Source: Streptomyces sp. NBC_01224 (GTDB lineage: Bacteria > Actinomycetota > Actinomycetes > Streptomycetales > Streptomycetaceae). Taken from it: a stretch of DNA of 64,000 nucleotides. Below are positions 26,699 through 35,609 of this stretch, piece by piece. The stretch's first letter is position 1. Each line of letters starts with the position of its first letter. The stretch is taken from positions 992,001 to 1,056,000 of the forward strand of contig NZ_CP108529.1 of assembly GCF_036002945.1 (NCBI RefSeq), in the 5' to 3' direction. A program made the translations under genes and the position numbers. The notes beneath the pieces are model-generated. The model saw nothing but the letters and a program-made list of their open reading frames with translations. It was not told the DNA's origin and ran no database searches.

Positions 26699-28072
26699 TC
26701 ACCCCGACGTGCCGGCTTCCCGGCGGTCCGGGTGGGGGATGCCGAGCCGTACGACGTCGCGTTCGGGCCGGATGGCGGCGATGGCGAAGGCCCCCGCGGT
26801 GAGCATGACCGCGGCGGCGATGAGGAAGGCCACGAGGTAACCGGCCGATTCCGAGCCTGCGGTGTCGATGATGCGACCCGTGAGGAAGGGTGCGACGAGG
26901 CCGGGCAGCGTGCCGGTGGCCGCGACGATGCCGAACAGTGCTCCTCGTTGGCGCGGGGGCACGACTTCCGCAGTGGTCATGTAGTGCAGGGGGATGGCGA
27001 TGGCGTGTCCGCCGAACGCCACCCCGATCAGTACGAGGCGCGGACCGGACGCATCGACGAAGGGGAAGACGGCCATCGCGGTACCTGCGACGACCACGGC
27101 AGCGCCCTGCAGGACACCGCTGGACCAGCGACTGGACACCCCGCGCGATTTCAGGGCATCGACGAGCGGGGAGAGGGTCAGCAGGAGGACGAGGCTGAAG
27201 GCGGAGATGACGCTGATGGTGGTGGCCGCGCGGGCGGGCGTCATCTCCAGCTGTGTTCTCAGATAAACGGGGAGCCAGGCCTGGCTGAGGGAGAGGGCCC
27301 AGGCCGCACCGAAAGCACTGGCTATGGAGCCGAGTACCGTCCCGTTCAGCAGGAGTCTGCGGTAGGGCAGGCGACGGCCCGACGGCGGGATTGCGGTGAC
27401 CGCGGGTTCAAGGGCGTGTCCGAAGGAGCCGTCCTGCCCGAAGGGGCCGTCGTGTCCGAGCCTGAACCAGATCAGGCTCCAGACGACACACACCAGCGCG
27501 AGCACCGCGTACGCCGAGCGCCAGCCGAAGTCGCTGATGAGCCAGGTGAGCAGGGGCGCCGATATGAGGGTACCGAGAGCCGCACCGCCGATCTGGAGCG
27601 CGGAGGGCAGTCCGCGTTTGGCGGTGGGGAACCACTTGTACAGGGCGTGCATGGACATCGGGGCCGCGGGCCCTTCGGCGGCTCCCAGCAGCACGCGGCC
27701 GGCGATGAGCGTGGGCACAGCGGCCACGAAAAGGACCGGCAGCTGGGCAACGGCCCACAAGATGGTCAGGGTGAACAGGAGCATCCGGCTCGATATGCGC
27801 GACGCGGTGAAGCCGACGAGCAGCCCGGAGAGGCTGAACAGGAGAGAGAAGGAACTGGAGATCAGACCGTAGGTGCCGTTGCTGATGTCGAGTTCGTCCA
27901 TGATCGGGACGGCGGCCAGGCCCAGGACGGACTTGTCGGCGTAGTTGATGACCATGAAGGCCACGATCAGAGCAGTGATCAGCCAGGCGCGACGGGGGTT
28001 GTAGCGGGGTTCGGGCACGCTCGGGTGCGGGGCTGCGCAGCCGGTGACGGGCTCGGTGGGGCGGGTGGCCAT
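26699..28072 (-). CDS. MFS transporter, anion/organic-acid symporter type
   Basis: A 457-residue major facilitator with twelve expected membrane helices. Typical of the anion:cation symporter branch are INYADKSVLGLAAVPIMDELDIS in helix 1 and the helix 4-5 region GRVLLGAAEGPAAPMSMHALYKWFP. The ATG at 28072 has a CAGGAG site eight bases upstream; upstream codons in the same frame are shadow. It is transcribed with, but separated by a terminator from, an acyl-CoA dehydrogenase and a CoA ligase, so import of a carboxylic acid that is then CoA-activated is a reasonable inference. Confidence 0.88.
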   Translation of the reverse strand: MATRPTEPVTGCAAPHPSVPEPRYNPRRAWLITALIVAFMVINYADKSVLGLAAVPIMDELDISNGTYGLISSSFSLLFSLSGLLVGFTASRISSRMLLFTLTILWAVAQLPVLFVAAVPTLIAGRVLLGAAEGPAAPMSMHALYKWFPTAKRGLPSALQIGGAALGTLISAPLLTWLISDFGWRSAYAVLALVCVVWSLIWFRLGHDGPFGQDGSFGHALEPAVTAIPPSGRRLPYRRLLLNGTVLGSIASAFGAAWALSLSQAWLPVYLRTQLEMTPARAATTISVISAFSLVLLLTLSPLVDALKSRGVSSRWSSGVLQGAAVVVAGTAMAVFPFVDASGPRLVLIGVAFGGHAIAIPLHYMTTAEVVPPRQRGALFGIVAATGTLPGLVAPFLTGRIIDTAGSESAGYLVAFLIAAAVMLTAGAFAIAAIRPERDVVRLGIPHPDRREAGTSG

Positions 28073-28174
28073 GGGTGACTCCTGCGCGGGTGCGGGGGTG
28101 CAGATGGGCCCAGCTGGTGTGTCGAGGGGCCGCACGAGCCTGTGCCGGGCTCCTGGGCATGTGGTGAGCCGGTG

Positions 28175-28206
28175 GGCGGGCCGGGGCGGGGAGCTCCCGG
28201 CCCGCC
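28175..28206. terminator. Hairpin terminator between acyl-CoA dehydrogenase and MFS genes
   Basis: GGCGGGCCGGG (28175-28185) pairs perfectly with CCCGGCCCGCC (28196-28206), just beyond the dehydrogenase stop at 28210. It suggests the transporter is only partly read from the upstream operon. Confidence 0.65.
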
Positions 28207-28209
28207 GGG

Positions 28210-29379
28210 TCACACGAGCGATTTGGCGATGGCGTTCTTGTGGATCTCGGTGGTGCCGGTGACGATGCGGAACATGCGCAGCGTGCGGAAGATCTGCTCG
28301 ACCTCGTGACCGTGGGTCAGTCCGGCCTTGCCATGGATCTGTACGGCCTGGTCGGCGACGCGGAAGCAGGACTCGGAGGTGAACAGCTTGCACATGTTCG
28401 CCTCGACACCGATGGCAGCGCCCTCGTCGGCCCTGGCCGCGGTGGCCATCACCATGGAACGGGCGGCGTAGATGTCGGTGGCCATCTCGGCGAGCTTGTG
28501 CTGGATGGCCTGGAGGGCGAGCAGTGGGCGGCCGAAGACGACCCGGTTCTTGGAGTAGTCGACTGACAGGTCCCAGGCGCGGCGGGCGGCGCCGATCAGG
28601 GAAGGACAGTGCAACAGGCGGTTGAGGGTGATGCGTCCGATGCCGATCCGCAGTCCCTGTCCGATCTCGCCGAGGAGGTTCTCGGCGGGGACCCTGCAGT
28701 CCTCGAACAGGAGGTCGCCCTCCATCTGCTGGCCGGACATGGGTATTTCGCCGTCCAGCACCTGACAGCCCGGGGTGTCGAGGTCGACGAGGAAAGCGCT
28801 GTACGACTCCTCGGTGCCGGCCATTCTGACGACGACGACGGCGAAGTCCGCGAAGGGGGCGGCGGAGCTGAACACCTTGCGTCCGTTGAGGACGTAGTGG
28901 TCGCCGTCCGGGGTCGCGGTGGTGGTCATGCGCCGGACGTCGGAGCCCGCGTCGTCCTCGGTGATGGAGAAGCAGCAGGCACGCTCGGCGCGGATCACGG
29001 GCAGGAGATAGCGCTGCAGCTGGTGTTCGGTGGCATGGTGAAGGATCGCTCCGGCACGCAGCGGGCCGCCCATGTCGCCGAGGACCGAGTGGGACAGGGC
29101 GGCACCCGAGGCGGTCAACTCCTCCTTGAGTGCGCACAGTTCGAAAAGCGACAGGCCCTGCCCGCCGTACTCCGGCGGCAGGTTGACGCCGTAGAAACCG
29201 AGTTCACGGCTTCGCTTCCACACCTGTTCGAGGACGGGCCGGTCGACCTTGGTCTCGGGAGTGATGCCCCGTTCCTGTTCGAAGGGGATCAACTCGTCGC
29301 GGAGGTAGGTGCGGAGCCTTTCGACGAGCTCCTGCAGACGGGGATTGTCGTCGTACGACGGTTCGAGGGTGAAGGTCAT
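28210..29379 (-). CDS. Acyl-CoA dehydrogenase
   Basis: A 389-residue FAD enzyme with the full acyl-CoA dehydrogenase fold: N-terminal helices (YGVNLPPEYGGQGLSLFELCA), the FAD/substrate region CCFSITEDDAGSDVRRM and NGRKVFSS, a beta-domain, and the C-terminal helical domain with QIHGKAGLTHGHEVEQIFR and MFRIVTGTTEIHKNAIAKSL. Start ATG 29379 (MTFTLEP) is 13 bases after the CoA ligase stop. It should introduce a 2,3-double bond into the acyl-CoA made by that ligase. The substrate chain is unknown. Confidence 0.92.
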   Translation of the reverse strand: MTFTLEPSYDDNPRLQELVERLRTYLRDELIPFEQERGITPETKVDRPVLEQVWKRSRELGFYGVNLPPEYGGQGLSLFELCALKEELTASGAALSHSVLGDMGGPLRAGAILHHATEHQLQRYLLPVIRAERACCFSITEDDAGSDVRRMTTTATPDGDHYVLNGRKVFSSAAPFADFAVVVVRMAGTEESYSAFLVDLDTPGCQVLDGEIPMSGQQMEGDLLFEDCRVPAENLLGEIGQGLRIGIGRITLNRLLHCPSLIGAARRAWDLSVDYSKNRVVFGRPLLALQAIQHKLAEMATDIYAARSMVMATAARADEGAAIGVEANMCKLFTSESCFRVADQAVQIHGKAGLTHGHEVEQIFRTLRMFRIVTGTTEIHKNAIAKSLV

Positions 29380-29392
29380 GAGTGGTGTCCGT

Positions 29393-30949
29393 TCAGTGCA
29401 CGCGGCGTTCGGCGCCGGCCCAGTAGCGTTCGCGGATGGCACGGCGGTCGATCTTGCCGTTGGGGTTGTGGGGAAGGGCGTCAGCGAAGTCGATGGAGCG
29501 GGGCTTCTTCATGCGGGCAAGCCGGGACGCGCAGAAGTCGATGAGCTCGCTCTCCTGAAGCTCCGCGCCGTCGCGCAGGACGACGACGGCCTTGACGGCT
29601 TCGCCCCATTCGGAGTCCGGGATCCCGACGACAGCCGCCTCGAACACGTCGGGGTGCTGGTGCAGGGCGGATTCGACCTCGACGGCGTAGATGTTGAAAC
29701 CGCCGGAGATGATCATGTCTTTCTTGCGGTCGACGATGAAGATGTAGCCGTCGCCACGGCGCCGCGCGAGGTCGCCGGTACAGAACCAGCCGTCGTGGAA
29801 GGTCTCGGCGGTCAGGCGGGGTTCGTTGAAGTAACCGGGTACGACGTCGGGGCCCCGGACGACGATCTCACCGATCTCGCCGTCGGCGACCTGGGCACCG
29901 GAGTCGTCGACGATCCTGATCTCGGCCTCGGTGAGGGGGCGGCCGCAGGACAGCAGCAGTTCCTCGTCCTGGCCCTCGATCGCGCGCCGGTGATCGTCGG
30001 TCGACAGGAACAGCACGCCAGAGGTGGTCTCCCCGCAGCCGTATCCCTGAGAGAGCACGGGGCCGAACAGCTGCCACGCCTCGCGGATCCGCGCCGGTGA
30101 CATCGGTGCGGCACCGTACATGAGCTGGCGCAGGCTGGAGACGTCGTAGGCGCCCGGGGCGGGCAGTGCGAGCACCGTATTGATCATGGTCGGTACGACG
30201 AACGCGTGCGTCGCGCACTCCCGTTCTATGGTGGCGAGAAAGGCTTCGGCATCCCAGCGCTCCATGACGACGGCGCATCCACCGGCGAAGAAGATGCCCA
30301 TCAGAGGCATGCCGGAGGCGTGGGTGACGGGGCCGGCCAGGATCTGCTTGTCACCGGGGCCGACCCGGGTGTGCGCGTTCATCACGGATTTGCGCATCAG
30401 GGCGAGACGGTTGCCATACGTCTGTGTCGCCGCTTTGAGTTTGCCGGTGGAGCCTGAGGTGAAGTGCAGGACGGCCGTGTCGTCCTCGTCGCAGTCGACG
30501 TCGACCGGCTCGCGGTGGGTGGCGGCGAGGACCTCGGCGTAGCCAGGACCGAGCTCGCCCGGTCCGTCGAAACCGATCACGCTCTTCACCTCGCTGCCCG
30601 GCACGGCCTGTCGGGCCGCCTCCACGTGGGCGGCGTCCACCAGAAGCACCCGGGCGTGCGACTCGCGCAGCAGATGGGCCACTTCCTGCGCGCCGAGGCG
30701 TGCGTTGACGGGGGCGCGCACAAGTCCGGCCTTGTACAGGGCCACTTCGGTGACGACGAGTTCGGCGCGGTTGGCCGCCAGTGTCGCGACGCAGTCTCCG
30801 GCCGTCAGGCCGAGGGCGCGCAGCGCGGCGGCGAGCCGGTCGCTGTGCTCGTCGAGGGCGGCGTAGGTGAGCCGCGTGCTGCCGCAGACGACGGCTTCGG
30901 CTTCGGGATGGTGGGTGCTGGACCTGCGTACATATCGCCCGAGGTTCAT
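29393..30949 (-). CDS. AMP-forming acyl-CoA ligase
   Basis: A 518-residue adenylate-forming enzyme. The P-loop-like A3 motif is HFTSGSTGKLKAATQTYGN. Later motifs are QGYGCGETTSGVLFLS, the hinge GDLARRRGDGYIFIVDRKKDMIISGGFNIYAVEVE and the C-terminal catalytic lysine in PHNPNGKIDRR. ATG 30949 has a GGAG site. It activates a carboxylic acid as a CoA ester and is the first gene of a minus-strand unit with the dehydrogenase. A TetR gene diverges upstream. Confidence 0.92.
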   Translation of the reverse strand: MNLGRYVRRSSTHHPEAEAVVCGSTRLTYAALDEHSDRLAAALRALGLTAGDCVATLAANRAELVVTEVALYKAGLVRAPVNARLGAQEVAHLLRESHARVLLVDAAHVEAARQAVPGSEVKSVIGFDGPGELGPGYAEVLAATHREPVDVDCDEDDTAVLHFTSGSTGKLKAATQTYGNRLALMRKSVMNAHTRVGPGDKQILAGPVTHASGMPLMGIFFAGGCAVVMERWDAEAFLATIERECATHAFVVPTMINTVLALPAPGAYDVSSLRQLMYGAAPMSPARIREAWQLFGPVLSQGYGCGETTSGVLFLSTDDHRRAIEGQDEELLLSCGRPLTEAEIRIVDDSGAQVADGEIGEIVVRGPDVVPGYFNEPRLTAETFHDGWFCTGDLARRRGDGYIFIVDRKKDMIISGGFNIYAVEVESALHQHPDVFEAAVVGIPDSEWGEAVKAVVVLRDGAELQESELIDFCASRLARMKKPRSIDFADALPHNPNGKIDRRAIRERYWAGAERRVH

Positions 30950-30965
30950 GACGACTCCATAACTG

Positions 30966-30980
30966 AACAGGCTGTCTGTT
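30966..30980. promoter_or_regulatory. Candidate TetR operator between ligase and TetR genes
   Basis: AACAG and CTGTT form an inverted repeat with a five-base spacer in the 111-base divergent gap, 17 bases upstream of the ligase start. Placement and symmetry suit the divergent TetR regulator. Confidence 0.4.
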
Positions 30981-31060
30981 AACAATCTCGATGGCCGGAA
31001 ACGTAACGCGCGGCAGCCTGCCGGTCAACGGTTCGAAAGGAAGACGCAATAATCCAGGGC

Positions 31061-31702
31061 ATGAAGACTGCAGGTGACCGCCGTGTCCGCCGCACCCACC
31101 GCGCCCTGCGCGCGGCCCTCGTCGACCTCGTCCTGGAGAGGGGATTCCACGCGCTCAGCGTCGAAGAGATCACCGAGCGCGCCGATGTCGCCCGCGCGAC
31201 CTTTTACGCGCACTACCGGGACAAGGAGGACCTGCTCCTCGGCATCGTCCGGGATCTGGCGGAGGACCGCGAGCGTCTTCTGCCCGCCGTCGAACAGGCG
31301 CAGACACAAGGCTTCACCGGCCTTCCGGTGCTCTACATCTTCCGGCACGCGGAGCAGGAGAGGCGGGTCTACCAGGTCATTCTCCGAGGCGAGGGCGACG
31401 GGCGCGCTCTGCGCGAGTTCTCCGCGATCATCTGCGAGCGCGTCGAGACCGTCTTCCGGGAGCGCGCGGCGCAGCTCGGCGTCACACCGCGCATCCCGTT
31501 CGACGTCATCGCCCGGGCCTGGACCGGCGAGCTCATCGGCGTGCTGACCTGGTGGGTCGAGAACGACACCGGTTACAGCGCCGCCGAGATCACCGGGCAC
31601 CTCCGGGATCTGTCCGTGTACGGCCGCGTCTGGGCCTCCGGACTCGCCCCGTCCGACGCTCCGGGCGCCTTCGACCCCCCGGTGGACGAGGCGAGCGCAT
31701 AG
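31061..31702 (+). CDS. TetR-family regulator, divergent from the acyl-CoA ligase operon
   Basis: A 213-residue TetR protein. The DNA-binding domain reads RRTHRALRAALVDLVLERGFHALSVEEITERADVARATFYAHYRDKEDLLLG in three short helical steps, and the C-terminal ligand domain (PFDVIARAWTGELIGVLTWWVEND) resembles regulators of the TetR_C_33/C_7 kind. Its divergent position over a 111-base gap with a candidate operator suggests it represses the ligase/dehydrogenase unit and responds to an acyl-CoA or related ligand. Confidence 0.9.
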   Translation: MKTAGDRRVRRTHRALRAALVDLVLERGFHALSVEEITERADVARATFYAHYRDKEDLLLGIVRDLAEDRERLLPAVEQAQTQGFTGLPVLYIFRHAEQERRVYQVILRGEGDGRALREFSAIICERVETVFRERAAQLGVTPRIPFDVIARAWTGELIGVLTWWVENDTGYSAAEITGHLRDLSVYGRVWASGLAPSDAPGAFDPPVDEASA

Positions 31703-31787
31703 GCCTGCCGACCCGACCGGACCTGGCCACGTTTCTGGACACGCTGTACGGTACTGATCAGTTGGCAGCACCGACAGGAGTGGGCGC

Positions 31788-32978
31788 ATGACCGAAACAC
31801 CTTCGCTGACCGAGCTGACCTGGGCGCGCGGATTCACGGACCCGGCCTGGGTCCGCCGGCACACCACGTCGGGCCGCGAGACCGTGCCCAGCCGGCGCGT
31901 ATGGCGCGGCAGGACGCAGCCGCTCGACGTACCCTGCGCACCGCACGATCTCGAAGCGCTGGAGTTCACCACGTCCGGTGGCCGCTCGCTGACCCTGTCG
32001 GCGCTCTTCGCCGCCGCCCAGACGGACGCCTTCCTGGTCATGCACCGCGGCACCGTGGTCTACGAGCGCTACCTGCACGGATACGAATCCCACGTGCCGC
32101 ACTTCAACGCTTCGGCGGCGAAGTCGTACATCGGCCTCCTGGCAGCGATCCTCGCGGACCAGGGGCTGCTCGACCGCGACGCGCTCGTTACCCGATACGT
32201 CCCCGAACTCACGGGAACGGCGTTCGGAGAGGCACGGGTCGACGATCTGCTGCACATGGGCACCCTGATGAGCTACGCCGGCCGGCCTTTCGACAAGGCG
32301 ATCGAGGCCCAGCGGTACTTCGCCATCCTCGCCCCTCAGTTGCGCCCCTATGGCTACAACGGCCCCACCAGCATCCGCGAACATCTCGCCACCGCCCGGG
32401 CCACCGGCAAGCCCGGCACGGAATTCCGCTACGAGAACGGCAATGTCGAGGCCCTCGCGGAAGTCCTCCGCCGCGTCACCGGCATCAGTACGTCCGCGCT
32501 GCTCAGCGAGGTGATCTGGTCCCGGCTGGGGATGGAGGAGGACGGCTACTACATCCTCGACTCCGAAGGAACCGAGGCGGCGTGCGGCGGCTTCAGCGCG
32601 ACCTTGCGTGACGTGGCCCGGCTCGGCGAGATGGTCCGATGCGGCGGCGCCGTCGGTGACCGTCAGATCGTGCCCGAAAGCATCGCCACGACGATCGCCA
32701 CCGGCACCCCGGACGGCTACCCCCGGCGGGTCCGCTTCCCGGCGGCACCCCCGGACTCGCCCGCTACGCTCTCGTACCACGACCTCTGGTGGATCCTGAA
32801 CGACCCCTACGAGTCCTTCATGGCCAGCGGCATCCACGGACAGCGCCTGTTCATCTCCCCCAAACTGGACCTGGTCATCGTGCACTTCGCCTCCCAGGTC
32901 ATGTCGCCCTCGGTCCCCCCGGCGCCGCTGGTCCCGGCCTTCATACGGATCGGCACCCACCTCGACGCCGGGATCTGA
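31788..32978 (+). CDS. Serine hydrolase, class C beta-lactamase / NylB-like family
   Basis: A 396-residue enzyme with the beta-lactamase/penicillin-binding fold. The nucleophile motif SxxK is Ser109-Ala-Ala-Lys112 (NASAAKSYIG) and the YxN motif is in RYENGN. A late HGQRLFISPKLDLVIVHFAS matches the KTG-strand region of 6-aminohexanoate-dimer hydrolase (NylB)-like members. No signal peptide is seen, unlike true beta-lactamases, so an intracellular esterase or amidase is more likely than resistance. ATG 31788 follows a GACAGGAG site. Confidence 0.85.
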   Translation: MTETPSLTELTWARGFTDPAWVRRHTTSGRETVPSRRVWRGRTQPLDVPCAPHDLEALEFTTSGGRSLTLSALFAAAQTDAFLVMHRGTVVYERYLHGYESHVPHFNASAAKSYIGLLAAILADQGLLDRDALVTRYVPELTGTAFGEARVDDLLHMGTLMSYAGRPFDKAIEAQRYFAILAPQLRPYGYNGPTSIREHLATARATGKPGTEFRYENGNVEALAEVLRRVTGISTSALLSEVIWSRLGMEEDGYYILDSEGTEAACGGFSATLRDVARLGEMVRCGGAVGDRQIVPESIATTIATGTPDGYPRRVRFPAAPPDSPATLSYHDLWWILNDPYESFMASGIHGQRLFISPKLDLVIVHFASQVMSPSVPPAPLVPAFIRIGTHLDAGI

Positions 32979-33008
32979 AAGGCGTTCCGCCTGCTCGGCC
33001 GACGGAGA

Positions 33009-34010
33009 TCAGGTCTGGCGCAGGGGTGCATACGCATCCCCTTGGAGTCCGAAGGTCCAGGCCACACCCTCCTTCGCGGTCCTCATGCCGGGCGGCACCC
33101 GGAGCCAGTAGGTGCGGTGGGTTCCGTCCGGCTCCGGGGTGGAGTTGACGACCTCGACCATCACCACGTCCTCGTCGCCGTCCAGCGCGATCCGCCAGAG
33201 GATGCCCGTCTCGTCCCGATGGACCGGCTCGGCGCCCGACTCGGTGAGGTAGCGGTCGTAACCGTAGAACTCCAGCATCACGCGGCGCAGTTCCGCGTTC
33301 TCCTCCTCACGTATCCGTTCGGGGGTCAGGGAGTTCAGTTCCGCGAGGAATTCGGCGGGCACGGGCATGCCCCGCCAGGCGTGGAGCGCGAAGCCGTCGC
33401 GGTAGGCGAGCGCCGGGCCGTCCCCGCGGTCGAGCCGGCCCGCCTCGTCCCGGTGGAGCGCTTCGGGCCGCTCGCTGATCACCACCACACGCTCGTACGG
33501 CCACCACCAGCCCGCGTGCCTCGCGACCTCGGCCAGACCGTCGAGCCGCTCGCCCCGGCCGTCGAACGCGGCGAGCCAGGCCGCATCGTGCTGACCCAGG
33601 ACCGCGTCGAGCAGCACCAGCCGGACATCGGACTCGTCCTCGGGGCGCTCCGTGAGGTCCGCGACGACACCGGCCCTGATCCGCTCGGCGAGCGCCGCCG
33701 TGGTCTCCCAGAGCTGCGCCCCCGTGGCGGACCACAGGGCGGACCAGCCCGCCGGGCCCAGCTCGTCGTACATCCGGCGCCGCTCCTGCGCCCAGGGCCG
33801 GGTCCGTACCTCGTCACGCACCGAGCGTCCGGCGTCGACGAGCTTCTCGACGGCCTCCACGGCGGCCCTGGGCGAGTCGACCCAGACGATCCGCTCCGGC
33901 TCGGCAAGTCCTGCGCTGCGGTAGGCGAGCCGCAGCCCGTCCTCGGCCGCGGCCCGGTCCGCCGCACCGGTCGCCGCTGCCACGGCCCGCCATGAGTCCA
34001 CGTACTGCAT
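33009..34010 (-). CDS. DUF6745-like protein
   Basis: A 333-residue uncharacterised protein. The C-terminal part (HRDETGILWRIALDGDED, VEVVNSTPEPDGTHRTYWLRVPP) matches the phrase typical of proteins I recall being annotated DUF6745, often found beside repeat proteins in actinobacteria. The N-terminal half is helical and charged. ATG 34010 has a GGGGAAG site. It is followed upstream on the same strand by a small gene and then by the divergent STM4015-type genes. Function unknown. Confidence 0.72.
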   Translation of the reverse strand: MQYVDSWRAVAAATGAADRAAAEDGLRLAYRSAGLAEPERIVWVDSPRAAVEAVEKLVDAGRSVRDEVRTRPWAQERRRMYDELGPAGWSALWSATGAQLWETTAALAERIRAGVVADLTERPEDESDVRLVLLDAVLGQHDAAWLAAFDGRGERLDGLAEVARHAGWWWPYERVVVISERPEALHRDEAGRLDRGDGPALAYRDGFALHAWRGMPVPAEFLAELNSLTPERIREEENAELRRVMLEFYGYDRYLTESGAEPVHRDETGILWRIALDGDEDVVMVEVVNSTPEPDGTHRTYWLRVPPGMRTAKEGVAWTFGLQGDAYAPLRQT

Positions 34011-34119
34011 CGGTCTTCCCCGTCCCCTGATTCCGTGTCGTTCGGTGTTCTGTGTGTGCGTGCTCCGGATCTCTGATCCGGCTCGCCGATCCGCTGCTGC
34101 CCGGGTGGGCCCGGCGGCG

Positions 34120-34446
34120 TCAGTCCGCGACGATGCGGACCGCGCCCGGGGCGTACTCCCGCTGGCGCACCACTCGGTACCAGCCCTTCGACAGCGGTAT
34201 CGCCGCGTGCTCCTCGTGAACCACCCGCCCGCCTTCGGGGAGATGGAGCAGCATCGGCCCGAAGGCACCCGCCTCGCGCATCAGCCGGCCCGGCCCCTGA
34301 ACGGCATGGGCATGGCCGGTGACCTCGCCCAGCGCGAGGATCATCCGCCCTCGGCCGTCCCTCGGTTCGCCCGGCGCGTCCACCAGATGCGCGGGCACCG
34401 CCGACTCCTCCAACGACACGATCAGTACATCGCCCTGCCGGTACAC
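34120..34446 (-). CDS. Small beta-rich protein of unknown function
   Basis: A 108-residue protein (MYRQGDVLIV..., ALGEVTGHAHAV..., PLSKGWYRVVRQREY) that looks like a compact beta-barrel and resembles small 'GDVL' proteins seen in phages and actinobacteria. GTG 34446 has GGGGAG six bases upstream. It lies 109 bases upstream of the DUF6745-like gene on the same strand and is divergent from the STM4015 genes, so it may share their regulatory gap. I do not recognise a biochemical function. Confidence 0.65.
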   Translation of the reverse strand: MYRQGDVLIVSLEESAVPAHLVDAPGEPRDGRGRMILALGEVTGHAHAVQGPGRLMREAGAFGPMLLHLPEGGRVVHEEHAAIPLSKGWYRVVRQREYAPGAVRIVAD

Positions 34447-34646
34447 AGAAGTCTCCCCTCGATGGCCGCACCCGCTGTGCCGGCCACGAGGAAAACGCTA
34501 AGGGGAGGGTCTGACAATCGACCGGCGACCGGCTCCCACGGGCGTCGGTGGACATGTCACGGACCGTCCCCGGTCGCGCCGTTGTCAGTGCGGCTTGATA
34601 AACCTTGCGGACATCAGCCGTCCCCCAGTACCAGGAGCCCAGGGTC

Positions 34647-35603
34647 ATGTCCGGTGTGGACCATCTGCACGAATTGCTCGGCCTTCCCGCCGTCGACTTC
34701 CAGCACGCGACGAAGGAAACGCCGGTGCAGGCCGCCGATGCGGCGGCCTGGCGCATCACGGTCGATCCGTACGACGACGAGTGCGAGATGACCTGGGAGG
34801 AGGCGTTCCAGGCGTTTGTGACGGCGGTCGACCCGGCCGGTGTGCGGGCGCTCATCATCGGTCAGTGGGGCGAGTCGTACGAGGAGACCTCGTCCTACCC
34901 GATCGATCTGGTCATCGCCGCGGCCGACCGGCTGACCTCGCTGGAGGCCGTCTTCGTCGGCGACATCACTCCGGAGGAGAACGAGATCTCCTGGATCGAG
35001 CAGTCCGATGTCACCGCGCTGTTGACCGCGTTCCCCGGCCTGCTGGAGCTGGGCGTGCGCGGCGGCACGGATCTGGTCTTCTCCGCCACGAAGCACGAGC
35101 GGCTGCGTTCGCTGACCATCGAGACCGGCGGCCTGCCGGTCGGAGTGATCCGCGGCATCCTCGACAGCGAACTGCCCGCGCTGGAGCGGCTCGACCTCTG
35201 GCTCGGCGTCTCCGCGTATGGGGGCGACGCCGATGTGGCGGACCTGGCACCCCTGCTCTCCGGCTCCCGCTTCCCCCGCCTCCACCACCTCGGTCTGCGC
35301 AACAGCGAGGTGCAGAACGAGATCGCGGCGGCCGTCGCGGGTGCCCCGGTCGTCGCCCAGCTCCGTACCCTCGACCTGTCGCACGGCACGCTGGGTGACG
35401 AGGGCGCGGCGGCGCTGCTGGACGGCCAGCCGCTCACCCATCTCGAACGGCTGGATCTGCACCACCACTTCATGACCGAGCCGATGGAGCGGCGGATCAC
35501 TCAGGCGCTGGAACCCCATGGGGCGCAGGTCGATGTCTCGGAGCGCGAGGAGCCCTGGGGCGGTCGCGGTGCCGAAGGCCGCTACACCGCGATCTCGGAG
35601 TGA
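34647..35603 (+). CDS. STM4015-family LRR-like protein, copy 1
   Basis: A 318-residue protein of the STM4015 type. The second half is built of leucine-rich-repeat-like units (LPALERLDLWLGV, FPRLHHLGLRNSEV, VAQLRTLDLSHGTL, LTHLERLDLHHHFM), which suggests a curved binding scaffold with no catalytic motif. The N-terminal half carries an acidic WEEAFQAFVTAVDPAGVRALIIGQW segment shared with the next gene. ATG 34647 follows CAGGAG and AGGGTC. It is the first gene of a six-gene plus-strand run and six bases ahead of its own paralogue. A target- or substrate-recognition role is inference only. Confidence 0.85.
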   Translation: MSGVDHLHELLGLPAVDFQHATKETPVQAADAAAWRITVDPYDDECEMTWEEAFQAFVTAVDPAGVRALIIGQWGESYEETSSYPIDLVIAAADRLTSLEAVFVGDITPEENEISWIEQSDVTALLTAFPGLLELGVRGGTDLVFSATKHERLRSLTIETGGLPVGVIRGILDSELPALERLDLWLGVSAYGGDADVADLAPLLSGSRFPRLHHLGLRNSEVQNEIAAAVAGAPVVAQLRTLDLSHGTLGDEGAAALLDGQPLTHLERLDLHHHFMTEPMERRITQALEPHGAQVDVSEREEPWGGRGAEGRYTAISE

Positions 35604-35609
35604 TGCGCG

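Noticed and set aside
31788..32978. True beta-lactamase (antibiotic resistance)
   Set aside because: It has SxxK and YxN but no signal peptide, and resembles NylB-like esterases/amidases.
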